Source: an uncultured Bacteroidales bacterium
Lineage (GTDB): Bacteria; Bacteroidota; Bacteroidia; Bacteroidales; ML635J-15
NCBI GenBank assembly: GCA_937982115.1
Contig: CALJNE010000046.1
Coordinates: 1 to 34,665 of the forward strand
Reading direction: 5' to 3'
DNA: 34,665 nt
Both the position numbers and the translations under genes were made by a program. The notes beneath the pieces were generated by a model. That model had not been told where the DNA came from, made no database searches, and worked only from the letters and a program-made list of their open reading frames with translations. Below are positions 25,701 through 33,519 of this stretch, in pieces (the stretch's first letter is position 1; each line of letters starts with the position of its first letter).

Positions 25701-28700
25701 GGATTTATAGGAGTAATTGTAGCATCAACAAAACTGTTAACAATTATATTAGTTGTTGAAGTTGAAGAGCAAGATCCAATTGTTATAGAATAACTGATTA
25801 AATGAGTTCCCGGACCTGCTAATGAAGGATTAAAAATTCCTGAGGTCGGATCGGTAATCCCTGTGCCTGACCATACTCCTCCGGAGGTTGCGGCTGTAAG
25901 TACTACATCCGATTCGGTTTCGCAGAATGGTCCTGCAGGATTAATTGAAGTATTTGGAACATTTATAACTTCGATTTGTATTTGATCTGTATCAATACAA
26001 GCACCATTGATTATTGTATAAGAGATTGTGTGAATTCCTACTCCGGCTTGAGAAGGTATAAATGTTCCTGTAGAAGGATTCCCTATTCCTTGTCCTGACC
26101 AGGTACCTCCGGGATTTTGAGATAATAATTGGAATGGAGATGCATTAAGACATACACTTCCCGGATCAGATAGAATTTCTGCACTTATAAATGCATCAAC
26201 TTGATAAATATGAAGGTCTGTTGAAATACAAGCACCGTTAGTTATGGTATAAGTCATTGTATTATTGCCGTGCTGAACTAATGAAGGATCTAAAATTCCA
26301 TTCACAGGATCAATTATTCCTTGTCCTGCCCAAATACCTCCGGGAGTTGCAGCTTGAAGAGTTATTTGAGGTCCGTTCTGGCAAACATTATTTATTGGTG
26401 TAATTGTAGGATCTAAATAATTATCTACATGAACCGTAATTGATGATTGAGCAGAACACATTCCGTTAACTACGGTATATGTTACAATGTGATCTCCTGG
26501 TCCACTGAAAAGAGGTGAAAACTGTCCTGTTACGGGATTGGTTACGCCAACACCACTCCATATTCCGCCATTTGGAGAAGCTTGTAGGTATGCAAAATCC
26601 GTGCTTTCGCAGAATGGTCCGATAGGAGCAACGTTAATAACCGGAATAGTATCAACGTGGATAATGGTTTGGCTTTGCGATGTACAAGATCCTGAAACAA
26701 TAGTGTATGAAATGTTGTGATCGCCTTGGCCTGCGATTAAAGGATTGAAAGTATTTCCAATAACTCCTGTTCCAGCCCATGTTCCTCCCGGATTAACACT
26801 TTGCAATGTTATTATTCCGTAATCATGACAAATTGGTGAAGGCGGGATAACTATTTCGGCAGAAATTACAGGGTCAACATGTATGGTTGTATTTGCTAAT
26901 GACGAACAAGCTCCATTTATTAAATTATAGGTAATTATATGTTCTCCTTGACCGGCTATTGATGGTGCAAAAACTCCGGCTGAAATGTCAATGATTCCGA
27001 CTCCAGACCATACACCTCCCGGAACATTTACTTGTAATGTTGTTGATGGATCGTTTTCACAATATGGACCTGATGATGTGATTATTGGGGTTATAAAATT
27101 GTCAACATGGATAATTTCAGTATCAGTGTCAGAACAAGCTCCATTAGTAACCACGTATTGAATTATATGATCACCGGGACTTGCTAAAGCAGGATCGAAA
27201 GTGTTTCCGACAACTCCGGTTCCAGACCAGACTCCACCCGGTGTAGCAGCATTCAATACAACAGCAGCATCAGTTTGGCAGAAAGGACCAACAGGAGTTA
27301 TGGTAGCGTCAACCTGAGAATCAACATGGATGGTTTCAGTATCAGAATCAGAACAAGCACCGTTAGTAACCACGTATTGAATTATATGATCACCGGGACC
27401 TGCTAATGCTGGATCGAAAGTATTACCGACAACTCCGGTTCCAGACCAGACACCACCCGGTGTAGCAGCGTTCAAAACAACAGCAGCATCAGTCTGGCAG
27501 AAAGGACCAACAGGAGTTATGGTAGCGTCAACCTGAGAATCAACATGGATAATTTCAGTATCAGTATCAGAGCAAGCACCGTTAGTAACCACGTATTGAA
27601 TTATATGATCACCGGGACCTGCTAATGCTGGATCGAAAGTATTACCGACAACTCCGGTTCCAGACCAGACTCCACCCGGAGTAGCAGCGTTCAAAATAAC
27701 AGCAGCATCAGTTTGGCAGAAAGGACCAACAGGAGTTATAGTAGCGTCAACCTGCGAATCAACATGTATAGTTTCAGTGTCAATGTCAGAACAAGCACCG
27801 TTAGTATTTACGTATTGGATTATATGATCACCGGGACCTGCTAAAGCAGGATCGAAAGTGTTTCCGACAACTCCGGTTCCAGACCAGACTCCACCCGGAG
27901 TAGCAGCGTTCAAAATAACAGCAGCATCAGTTTGGCAGAAAGGACCAACAGGAGTAATAGTTGCATCGGGCATTGCATTTACTGTAATGTTTATAGTTGT
28001 GTCAACCTGGCAAAATCCGTCGTTATAACTATAGTTTACTGAATGAATACCCGGACCTGCTGATGAAGGACTGAATGTACCATTAACAGGATCTACAATT
28101 CCTATTCCTGACCAGGTTCCACCTGATGGGTCAGCAATAATGTTTGAATCTGGATCATTTACGCAGAAAGCTCCGGTATTAGTGAATGAAATAACAGGAG
28201 GTACATGAACCGTAACTGTAACTGTGTCGGTGGCTGAACAAAGTGGTGCAAAATAAATATCATCAATTGCAAAATCATTACCATTAGCGATAGTATTTTG
28301 ATTTACGATACAAATGGTTATAGAAGTGTTTGAACCACTATTCCAAACTTCGTAAAATTCGTTCCATTGACAGACTGTAGAAGTTGCTGCAAATGGACTA
28401 CCAAGTAAAACTCCGTTAATTGAAAATTGAAGTACTGCAGGATTAGCGGGATGTACACTTGTTATCCATGTTGAGAAAATATAGTCAGTATTTGGATTTA
28501 CATGTATATCCTGGCACCAAACAGGCTGATTTGGAGTTCTGTTTCCATTAACTATCATCATATTCCCAGATCCCGTTGTGTGGTCACCGCAATTAGCAAA
28601 ATTTGCATGATAATTATGTGGATTTGTCCCAATGTAGTAATTTCCTTCGGGGTATAAATTTGGAGAATAATTATAAGCAGTGGAAAATCCTGTATTTCCT

Positions 28701-30172
28701 TGAGAAAAATCACCGTTAACGATAACATTACAGGAAACATCTAAGCCTGTAACAACATACTGAGTTGTAGAATTAGGGGTGGCAATTGGGTTCGGGATAT
28801 TAGGATCATTTAATCCTTCTGTAGGAGTCCAGGAATAGAACATTGCTCCCGATGCAGATAATTGAAGGCTTTGTCCAATACAAATATCCCCACCTCCATT
28901 AGTACTTATTGCAGGAGCATCACAAACTTCAACAAAAATGTTAGCAGTATTTGTGCAGCCATTAATATCTGTGCCGGTTACAGTATAGGTTGTTGATACA
29001 TCAGGACTTGCTGTAACTGTTGCTCCTGTCGTGGATGATAATCCGTCGGGAGGACTCCAATTATAGGTTAATGCTCCTGAAGCAGTTATTTCTACGGAAT
29101 TTTCTCTACATACGTAAGGACTATTAGGCGTAAAACTTATTAATGGATTTGGATAAGCATTAACAACAACATTAACTGTTTTATTTCCACACTGATAAGA
29201 AATAGAATCATTAACAACCAAACTATAAGTTCCTGAGCTTGAAACATATAAGTTCTCTGCAGTGCTTAGTAAAACTCCTGTACCATTTGGTCCGCTGTAC
29301 CATTCATAAGTATAAGGAGGAACTCCATTTGCAACATTTGAAGTTAATAACAAGCCTCCATCACTAAGACAAAAAGATGCCGGATTAGGATTAACACTTA
29401 CACTCAAAGTATCATAGAAATAAACTCTGACAGTATCGCACCATGTTGTTCCGGCTAAGCAAGCAGACCCCATTGGGGTTCCACAAATTTCATAATCTGC
29501 ATAAGCAGGAAAACTTCCAAATGGTCTTACAATAGGGTTCAGGCAGTTTGTGCAGCTTAAGTATGCCAAATTTGATCCACCTCCTGAAATGTCTGTTATT
29601 GAAACAGTCCCCGGTAGTATTCCGCTAATATTTATAGTTGCGGGACATGTTTCAGTGGCAAAGTTAGGATCCGAGACAGATGGTTTTGGGATGGAGGTAA
29701 TTGCATAAGTATTTGCATTGTTTCCGGGTTTACAAAATGTGAGAGTATATGTTGTACCACCTGTTAAACAAATTGGTTGTCCAACAGGAACAGGAGGACC
29801 ACAGTTGATTTGATAATACATTGATCCGGGAGGAACAGCTCCACTGGCAATTTCGAAATTTACTGCAATAGCATCCGGATGCAGAGTAATACTAAATTCT
29901 ATACATCTATAAGGATTACTGCTACCACAACAAAGTTGATTTCTAACGACCAAAGGAGATATATAAGTCATATCAGGATTTGCAGACAGGTCAACATTAA
30001 AAAAAGGAACTCCGGGATTACATAAGCCTGACTGAGCCTTAACCTTGTTTATAACAATAAATTGTAAAATTAAGGCTAAAAAAACTATTGTAAATATTTT
30101 CATCCAGGTTCCAGATCTAATCAATGTTTTGAGGAACTCTGATTTTTCCTGATATGATATATTTGTTTTCAT
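22727..30172 (-). CDS. Giant repeat adhesin-like protein with CHU_C (T9SS) C-terminal domain
   Basis: This 2481-residue secreted protein has a signal segment (hydrophobic about 26-42, cleavage after K-A-Q near 47). The N-terminus is long; ATG at 30103 (Met24) is an alternative start. Order of parts: an unknown Cys-rich region, Ig/PKD-like domains (about 250-480), a jelly-roll-like domain of residues 481-645 that interrupts an Ig-like domain, 15 two-cysteine repeats (655-1776), 8 SprB-like repeats with G-G-x-x-P-Y and G-x-Y-x-V-x-V-x-D motifs (1777-2393), and a CHU_C gliding-motility-type C-terminal domain (2394-2481) starting IIPNAFTPNNDG. CHU_C domains are type B signals for type IX secretion, so the protein should be carried to the surface. 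Adhesion is inferred from architecture and from SprB of gliding bacteria. It stands alone and converges on the purF-like gene. No convincing promoter was found in 30173-30311. Confidence 0.93.
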   Translation of the reverse strand: MKTNISYQEKSEFLKTLIRSGTWMKIFTIVFLALILQFIVINKVKAQSGLCNPGVPFFNVDLSANPDMTYISPLVVRNQLCCGSSNPYRCIEFSITLHPDAIAVNFEIASGAVPPGSMYYQINCGPPVPVGQPICLTGGTTYTLTFCKPGNNANTYAITSIPKPSVSDPNFATETCPATINISGILPGTVSITDISGGGSNLAYLSCTNCLNPIVRPFGSFPAYADYEICGTPMGSACLAGTTWCDTVRVYFYDTLSVSVNPNPASFCLSDGGLLLTSNVANGVPPYTYEWYSGPNGTGVLLSTAENLYVSSSGTYSLVVNDSISYQCGNKTVNVVVNAYPNPLISFTPNSPYVCRENSVEITASGALTYNWSPPDGLSSTTGATVTASPDVSTTYTVTGTDINGCTNTANIFVEVCDAPAISTNGGGDICIGQSLQLSASGAMFYSWTPTEGLNDPNIPNPIATPNSTTQYVVTGLDVSCNVIVNGDFSQGNTGFSTAYNYSPNLYPEGNYYIGTNPHNYHANFANCGDHTTGSGNMMIVNGNRTPNQPVWCQDIHVNPNTDYIFSTWITSVHPANPAVLQFSINGVLLGSPFAATSTVCQWNEFYEVWNSGSNTSITICIVNQNTIANGNDFAIDDIYFAPLCSATDTVTVTVHVPPVISFTNTGAFCVNDPDSNIIADPSGGTWSGIGIVDPVNGTFSPSSAGPGIHSVNYSYNDGFCQVDTTINITVNAMPDATITPVGPFCQTDAAVILNAATPGGVWSGTGVVGNTFDPALAGPGDHIIQYVNTNGACSDIDTETIHVDSQVDATITPVGPFCQTDAAVILNAATPGGVWSGTGVVGNTFDPALAGPGDHIIQYVVTNGACSDTDTEIIHVDSQVDATITPVGPFCQTDAAVVLNAATPGGVWSGTGVVGNTFDPALAGPGDHIIQYVVTNGACSDSDTETIHVDSQVDATITPVGPFCQTDAAVVLNAATPGGVWSGTGVVGNTFDPALASPGDHIIQYVVTNGACSDTDTEIIHVDNFITPIITSSGPYCENDPSTTLQVNVPGGVWSGVGIIDISAGVFAPSIAGQGEHIITYNLINGACSSLANTTIHVDPVISAEIVIPPSPICHDYGIITLQSVNPGGTWAGTGVIGNTFNPLIAGQGDHNISYTIVSGSCTSQSQTIIHVDTIPVINVAPIGPFCESTDFAYLQASPNGGIWSGVGVTNPVTGQFSPLFSGPGDHIVTYTVVNGMCSAQSSITVHVDNYLDPTITPINNVCQNGPQITLQAATPGGIWAGQGIIDPVNGILDPSLVQHGNNTMTYTITNGACISTDLHIYQVDAFISAEILSDPGSVCLNASPFQLLSQNPGGTWSGQGIGNPSTGTFIPSQAGVGIHTISYTIINGACIDTDQIQIEVINVPNTSINPAGPFCETESDVVLTAATSGGVWSGTGITDPTSGIFNPSLAGPGTHLISYSITIGSCSSTSTTNIIVNSFVDATITPINPVCQNAGNIPLTAANPDGIWSGTGVVGNNFNTYIAGVGNHQISYTVTNGACSDTDEITITVDEFIPVNITPVSSLCLNSAPIILNASVSGGIWSGQGITDPNIGIFDPSQAGAGTHNIQYSFVNGSCISNANTNITVNPLPVPIISGLNQEYCQYENFTVVIVSPPGGTLSGPGIQGFTFNPSIAGPGVHTITYYVTNTYNCSATAQTTITVHPSIQPNIVIPGNEFCFNGPIVSLDAIPSGGIFSGPGVTGYKFAPELAGSGTHTISYVYTDENNCQNYASVEVEVSTPIVITITGENPSCFGSPTGSLHAVVSGGVPDYSYQWNDPGNSTTPNISNLTARAYNLTVTDQWSCTTSASYNLISPSQLNVSISSQNNPSCNGYNNGSIMCSVSGGTAPYSFIWNDINSSNSILLNGIGAGTYTVTVTDYHGCTGTATGTIIEPDELVTEIINVNHIPCAGQNSGSATVMATGGTPPYSYLWNNPAQTPLATAQNLPAGTYTVTVTDSKGCTSSATVTIEQTNQLNITINSTDVVCTLHPGSASVSVSGGTAPYIYNWSNGSNTTNIDNLLQGTYYVTVRDINNCSSSRSVNIGISGSIHASISLEQPVICAGSATAVLSANSQNGMSPVYYHWSNGLHNNIVTNISSGNYSVTATDAWGCTGTAQISIEDAPGIQISGTVIGAGCTDQSTGSISISITGGRAPYFIIWSTGATTSNISGLAPGNYTVTVTDANNCTAVKIFTVTNPQYPLTAQIIKSDITCKGNNDGSITINPSGGTPPYTYLWQFGNNSFTGRTASNLSPGNYLISVFDNNGCEWNSSIMIYEPEELDYNYISINPSCIGNNDGYIEISITGGKPPYLISWADQTAPIEYITGLSQGTYSFTITDVNGCKKRTEYITLIDEDVECIIIPNAFTPNNDGINDTWIIENIGLYPWAQIEVFNRWGQLVFEGKGNGAPWNGTWNGKPVPTGSYVYTVDLFNGTKYCGIVTVVR
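22730..22993 (-). other. CHU_C / type B T9SS C-terminal domain
   Basis: Residues 2394-2481 show the family hallmarks: I-P-N-A-F-T-P-N-N-D-G-I-N-D at the start, V-F-N-R-W-G-Q-L-V-F in the middle, W-N-G-T-W-N-G then P-x-G-S-Y-V-Y at the end, closing with a short basic terminus (V-V-R). This is the gliding-motility-associated C-terminal domain used for type IX export. Confidence 0.92.
22994..24844 (-). repeat. Eight SprB-like repeats in the adhesin
   Basis: Residues 1777-2393 divide into eight units of about 74-80 residues. Each has a cysteine near the start, N-G-S/T-G-S or similar, G-G-x-x-P-Y-x-x-x-W, and a closing G-x-Y-x-V-T-V-T-D-x-x-G/N-C. This is the pattern of SprB repeats in Flavobacterium gliding adhesins. 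Units differ clearly from each other. Confidence 0.85.
24845..28210 (-). repeat. Array of 15 two-cysteine repeats (73-77 residues each)
   Basis: Residues 655-1776 hold 15 consecutive units. Shared pattern: V-D/N/H at the start, a cysteine near position 16, G-G-x-W-S-G-x-G near 30-37, F-x-P-x-x-A-G-x-G-x-H-x-I-x-Y near 45-60, and a second cysteine near 64, usually in N-G-A/S-C. Every unit has both cysteines. Units 2-5 are almost identical; the others are much more diverged. Confidence 0.9.
27107..27982 (-). repeat. Four near-identical 219-bp tandem repeats
   Basis: Residues 731-1022 are four units of exactly 73 residues (731-803, 804-876, 877-949, 950-1022) with only a few amino acid changes, such as V/I in A-V-x-L-N and I/T/S in A-C-S-D-x-D. 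In DNA a landmark (ACGTATTG) recurs at 27153, 27372, 27591 and 27810, always 219 bp apart. The close match suggests recent duplication or gene conversion. Confidence 0.95.
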
Positions 30173-30311
30173 AGCGGTAAAATTTTATTATCAATGCTTT
30201 TTTTATTAATTTTGACGAAAAATTTTTAAAAAAGTTTGTTTTTTTTGCAGTTAAATTGGTTTGTTTAATGAATTTAAAATATTTCTAAATAATAATATTT
30301 AAAAACAAATT

Positions 30312-31223
30312 ATGTCAATCAAGATAAATAATGTAACTAAAATCTACGGGAAGCAGAAAGCTTTGGATAATGTTAGTTTTGAAGTAAATAGTGGAGAAAT
30401 TGTTGGTTTTTTAGGACCTAATGGTGCTGGAAAATCAACCTTAATGAAAATTATAACAGCTTTTATTCCTCCCACAGAAGGAGATGTTTTTGTAAATGGG
30501 CTTAATGTTCTCGAGCATCAAAAAGAAGTTAAAAAGTTGATAGGATATTTACCTGAACAAAATCCGCTCTACAATGAAATGTATATAGTAGAGTTTTTGA
30601 ATTTTGTTGCAGGTCTTTATAATATCAAAAACAGAGTTGAACGAATTGATAAGGTAATACAATTGACCGGATTAGAGCCAGAAATAGATAAGAAAATAGG
30701 AATGCTCTCAAAGGGATTTAAACAAAGAGTTGGATTGGCTCAGGCAATAATTCACGATCCAAAAGTTTTAATTCTTGATGAACCAACATCCGGCCTTGAT
30801 CCAAACCAAATTATTGAGATTAGAAATTTAATAAAAGACTTAGGAAAAGAAAAAACAGTTTTTTTATCAACGCATATAATGCAAGAGGTAGATGCAATAT
30901 GTGACAGAATAATAATAATAAATAACGGGAAAATTATTGCGGACAACACAACTGAAAATATACATCAAAAATTTAATAAAAATTCAACTGAATTGGAAGT
31001 GGAATTTTCCGAAAAAATTTCGATTGGAGAATTAAAGAAAATTGACGGAATTCAGGATGTTGAGTTTTTGGGACAGAATACTTATCTTGTTCGAACAGAT
31101 ATTTCAAAAGATTTAAGAAAAGAAATTTTTGATTTTGCCGTAAAAAATAACAATCCTGTATTATCAATTCAAATTAAGGAAACTTCTTTAGAAAAAGTTT
31201 TCAATGAGTTAACGCGAAAATAA
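30312..31223 (+). CDS. gldA: ABC transporter ATP-binding protein, GldA-like
   Basis: This 303-residue cytoplasmic ATPase has Walker A GPNGAGKST (35-43), the Q-loop region GYLPEQNPLY (78-87), the signature LSKGFKQ (132-138), Walker B VLILDEP (152-158) and an H-loop His in STHIM. An extra C-terminal domain of about 85 residues follows. The opening MSIKINNVTKIYGKQKALD, the PEQNPLY stretch and the length fit GldA, the ATPase of the GldAFG exporter needed for gliding in Flavobacterium. gldF and gldG permease genes are not adjacent; the next gene is an unrelated membrane protein 5 nt downstream. A GldA-like exporter ATPase of other function is possible. It is the first gene of a tight five-gene cluster; I found no convincing promoter. 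Confidence 0.75.
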   Translation: MSIKINNVTKIYGKQKALDNVSFEVNSGEIVGFLGPNGAGKSTLMKIITAFIPPTEGDVFVNGLNVLEHQKEVKKLIGYLPEQNPLYNEMYIVEFLNFVAGLYNIKNRVERIDKVIQLTGLEPEIDKKIGMLSKGFKQRVGLAQAIIHDPKVLILDEPTSGLDPNQIIEIRNLIKDLGKEKTVFLSTHIMQEVDAICDRIIIINNGKIIADNTTENIHQKFNKNSTELEVEFSEKISIGELKKIDGIQDVEFLGQNTYLVRTDISKDLRKEIFDFAVKNNNPVLSIQIKETSLEKVFNELTRK

Positions 31224-31228
31224 AATTT

Positions 31229-31900
31229 ATGTATGATTATGATAAAATATTTAATCTTCTAATATCAAATGGATATGAGTTCAAAACAGAACAATATTTA
31301 CGTGATGGTTGGAATATTTTCATAAAGAATATAGGAGGCTTTGTATTATTTTTTTCGATATATTTTGGATTAAACGTTTCTTTTCGGCTTATTCCGAGTA
31401 ATTATAGTTTTTTATTGGGAAATTTTTTATATCCAATATTTTTTGCAGGTACAATATTGGTTGCTAATGAAATTTTAAAAGGCAATGTCACTCAATTTAT
31501 TGATTTTTTTAATGGTATTAAACATTACCTAACTCTTCTAATTTTGTCTTTTTTTTCGGGAATAATTGTGGTTATAGGGTTGATATTTTTAATTATTCCC
31601 GGAATATATCTATGGGTTTCATTTTATTTTGCTCCATATTTTGTTGTTTTCTTAGGTTATGATTTCTGGCCGGCAATGGTTTTAAGTCAAAAGATTTTTT
31701 CAAAATATTGGTGGCAAGTTTTTGGATTTTTATTAATAGTAAATTTAATAAATTTTTCAGGGTTAGTATTATTTGGGGTTGGAATAATTTTTACAAGTCC
31801 ATTATCATTAAGCATTACATTTGCCGCATTTGAAGATATTGTTGGAGGTGCAATAAGAAAGTATTCAGGTAATTTTGAAAGTAATATCAATGAAGTGTGA
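31229..31900 (+). CDS. Small multi-pass membrane protein (DUF975/YciC-like)
   Basis: The 223-residue protein has a polar N-terminus, with Y-L-R-D-G-W near residue 26, and about five or six hydrophobic segments. One reads L-I-F-L-I-I-P-G-I-Y-L-W-V-S-F-Y-F-A-P, a pattern seen in DUF975/YciC-type proteins of unknown function (I-P-G-I then W/Y-x-x-A/F-P). It follows the GldA-like ATPase by 5 nt and overlaps the nuclease gene by 11 nt. It could be a partner of the ATPase, but it does not look like GldF or GldG. Confidence 0.7.
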   Translation: MYDYDKIFNLLISNGYEFKTEQYLRDGWNIFIKNIGGFVLFFSIYFGLNVSFRLIPSNYSFLLGNFLYPIFFAGTILVANEILKGNVTQFIDFFNGIKHYLTLLILSFFSGIIVVIGLIFLIIPGIYLWVSFYFAPYFVVFLGYDFWPAMVLSQKIFSKYWWQVFGFLLIVNLINFSGLVLFGVGIIFTSPLSLSITFAAFEDIVGGAIRKYSGNFESNINEV

Positions 31901-32702
31901 ATATAAGTGTTTAAAGATTCTTGTTATACTTTGCTTAACATTTATATTGTTTGGCAAAATTGACAGTTATAGTCAAATCCTTAAAAAAGATATTCCAAAA
32001 CTTGAAATTCCGAAAACTCTCAAAAATGAAGAAATTATTTGTCATTCATACTATTGCTTTGTTTTTGTTGATGAGTATAAACAGTCAAAATGGGTAGCTT
32101 ATGTTTTAAAAAAGGAGATGACAGAAAGTAAATTTTCCAGAAATGATAAATTTATGGATGATCCGAAAGTTAAAAATGGAACAGCCACAAACAAAGATTA
32201 CGAAAAATCCGGATTTGATAGAGGGCATTTGGTTCCGGCAGCCGATATGAGTTTTGATGAAATTGCCCTGAGTGAAAGTTTTTATTTTAGCAATATCAGT
32301 CCTCAGGTCCCTCAATTTAACAGAGGAATATGGAAACAATTAGAAACAGAGGTTAGGAATTATACAAAAGTTTTAAACAAAATTTATGTTGTTACAGGTC
32401 CTATCGTAAAAGATTTGAATTATAGTGAATACAAAGTAATAGGTGAAAATAATGTTGCAGTTCCGAATTATTTTTATAAAGCTGTTTTATATGTTTCAGA
32501 TACTACTATTCAAGCAATAGGATTTGTTTTACCAAATCAAAAGGCTGAAAAAAAATCGCTTTACTCTTATTCTTGTACCATTGATGAATTGGAAAAAATT
32601 TCCGGAATAGATTTTTTCTATAAATTACCTAACAAAATAGAAAAAAGAGTTGAACAAACTCTTGATACACTATTCTGGAAAAATATCATTCAAAAAAAAT
32701 AA
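31890..32702 (+). CDS. Secreted DNA/RNA non-specific endonuclease (NUC1/EndoG-like)
   Basis: The 270-residue protein has a signal peptide (hydrophobic 8-22, cleavage near SYSQ). It has the beta-beta-alpha-metal nuclease core: FDRGHLVPAADM with catalytic His113, F-S-N-I-S-P-Q with Asn135, and N-R-G-I-W-K-Q-L-E with metal-ligand Asn144 and Glu152. These enzymes cut DNA and RNA without sequence preference using a divalent metal. Export makes nutrient scavenging or extracellular DNA removal likely. The ATG at 31890, overlapping the previous stop by 11 nt, is preferred over a TTG at 31875. zupT follows 6 nt later. Confidence 0.87.
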   Translation: MKCEYKCLKILVILCLTFILFGKIDSYSQILKKDIPKLEIPKTLKNEEIICHSYYCFVFVDEYKQSKWVAYVLKKEMTESKFSRNDKFMDDPKVKNGTATNKDYEKSGFDRGHLVPAADMSFDEIALSESFYFSNISPQVPQFNRGIWKQLETEVRNYTKVLNKIYVVTGPIVKDLNYSEYKVIGENNVAVPNYFYKAVLYVSDTTIQAIGFVLPNQKAEKKSLYSYSCTIDELEKISGIDFFYKLPNKIEKRVEQTLDTLFWKNIIQKK

Positions 32703-32708
32703 AATAAT

Positions 32709-33506
32709 ATGAATGAACAAGTTTTCATTGCTTTACTTATTACTACAATAGCCGGATTATCAACAGGGATTGGCGGTTTATTGTCATTTTTTACAAAAAA
32801 AACCAACACAAAGTTTTTATCTTTTTCGCTTGGTTTATCAGCCGGAGTGATGATATATATATCATTTTTGGAACTAATACCAAAAGCTAAAACATTACTT
32901 GTTGAAAGTGAAGTTGCTAATTATGAATGGTTTGTCGTTTTAGCATTTTTTTGCGGAGTTTTATTGTCTTTAATTATTGATAAGCTTGTTCCCGAGGCAG
33001 AGAATCCGCACGAAGTTAAAATGATAGAAAGTTTAAATGTAGATTCAAATAATATAAAGCTGAAAAGGATAGGAATAATTACCGCGATTTCAATAACAAT
33101 ACACAATTTTCCTGAAGGTATAGCAACATTTATGTCAGCTTATTCGGATATAAATATTGGATTATCGGTAGGTTTTGCAGTTGCAATACATAATATTCCG
33201 GAAGGAATTGCTGTTGCCATTCCTGTTTTTTTTGCCACTGCATCAAGAAAAAAATCTTTATTATGGTCTATTCTTTCGGGATTTGCTGAGCCAATTGGTG
33301 CAATAGCCGCATATTTGATACTTTTACCTTTTATTAGTAATTTAGTGTTGGGAGTTGTTTTTGCGGTAGTTGCCGGGATAATGGTATTTATTTCACTAGA
33401 TGAATTAATTCCTGGTGCTCAAAAGTATGGTAACAACCATTTACCAACCTACGGTGTGTTGTCTGGTATGATAATAATGGCTTTTAGCTTATTATTACTA
33501 AATTAG
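32709..33506 (+). CDS. zupT: ZIP family zinc/divalent metal transporter ZupT
   Basis: A 265-residue inner-membrane importer of the ZIP/ZupT family with about eight membrane segments. It has the two diagnostic metal-site motifs HNFPEG and HNIPEG on neighbouring helices, E-P-I-G-A on the next, and a central charged loop (about residues 95-122). The length equals ZupT of other bacteria. It should take up zinc and perhaps iron or manganese. It sits 6 nt after the nuclease gene and 4 nt before the next ORF, so it is part of the same transcript. No Zur box was recognised. Confidence 0.9.
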   Translation: MNEQVFIALLITTIAGLSTGIGGLLSFFTKKTNTKFLSFSLGLSAGVMIYISFLELIPKAKTLLVESEVANYEWFVVLAFFCGVLLSLIIDKLVPEAENPHEVKMIESLNVDSNNIKLKRIGIITAISITIHNFPEGIATFMSAYSDINIGLSVGFAVAIHNIPEGIAVAIPVFFATASRKKSLLWSILSGFAEPIGAIAAYLILLPFISNLVLGVVFAVVAGIMVFISLDELIPGAQKYGNNHLPTYGVLSGMIIMAFSLLLLN

Positions 33507-33519
33507 ATTTATGATTTAC

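Noticed and set aside
24835-26720. Plus-strand ORFs at 24835-25017 and 26538-26720 inside the adhesin gene
   Set aside because: They are 60-residue antisense shadows of the repeat-coding sequence with no start signals.
27107-27982. CRISPR-like regular repeat spacing
   Set aside because: The unit is 219 bp, fully coding and nearly identical throughout, with no short repeat/unique spacer pattern.
30173-30311. Promoters for the adhesin and gldA-like genes
   Set aside because: Only weak TAnnTTTG-like matches (for example TAAATTGG at 30252-30259) with wrong -33 spacing were found, so none is called.
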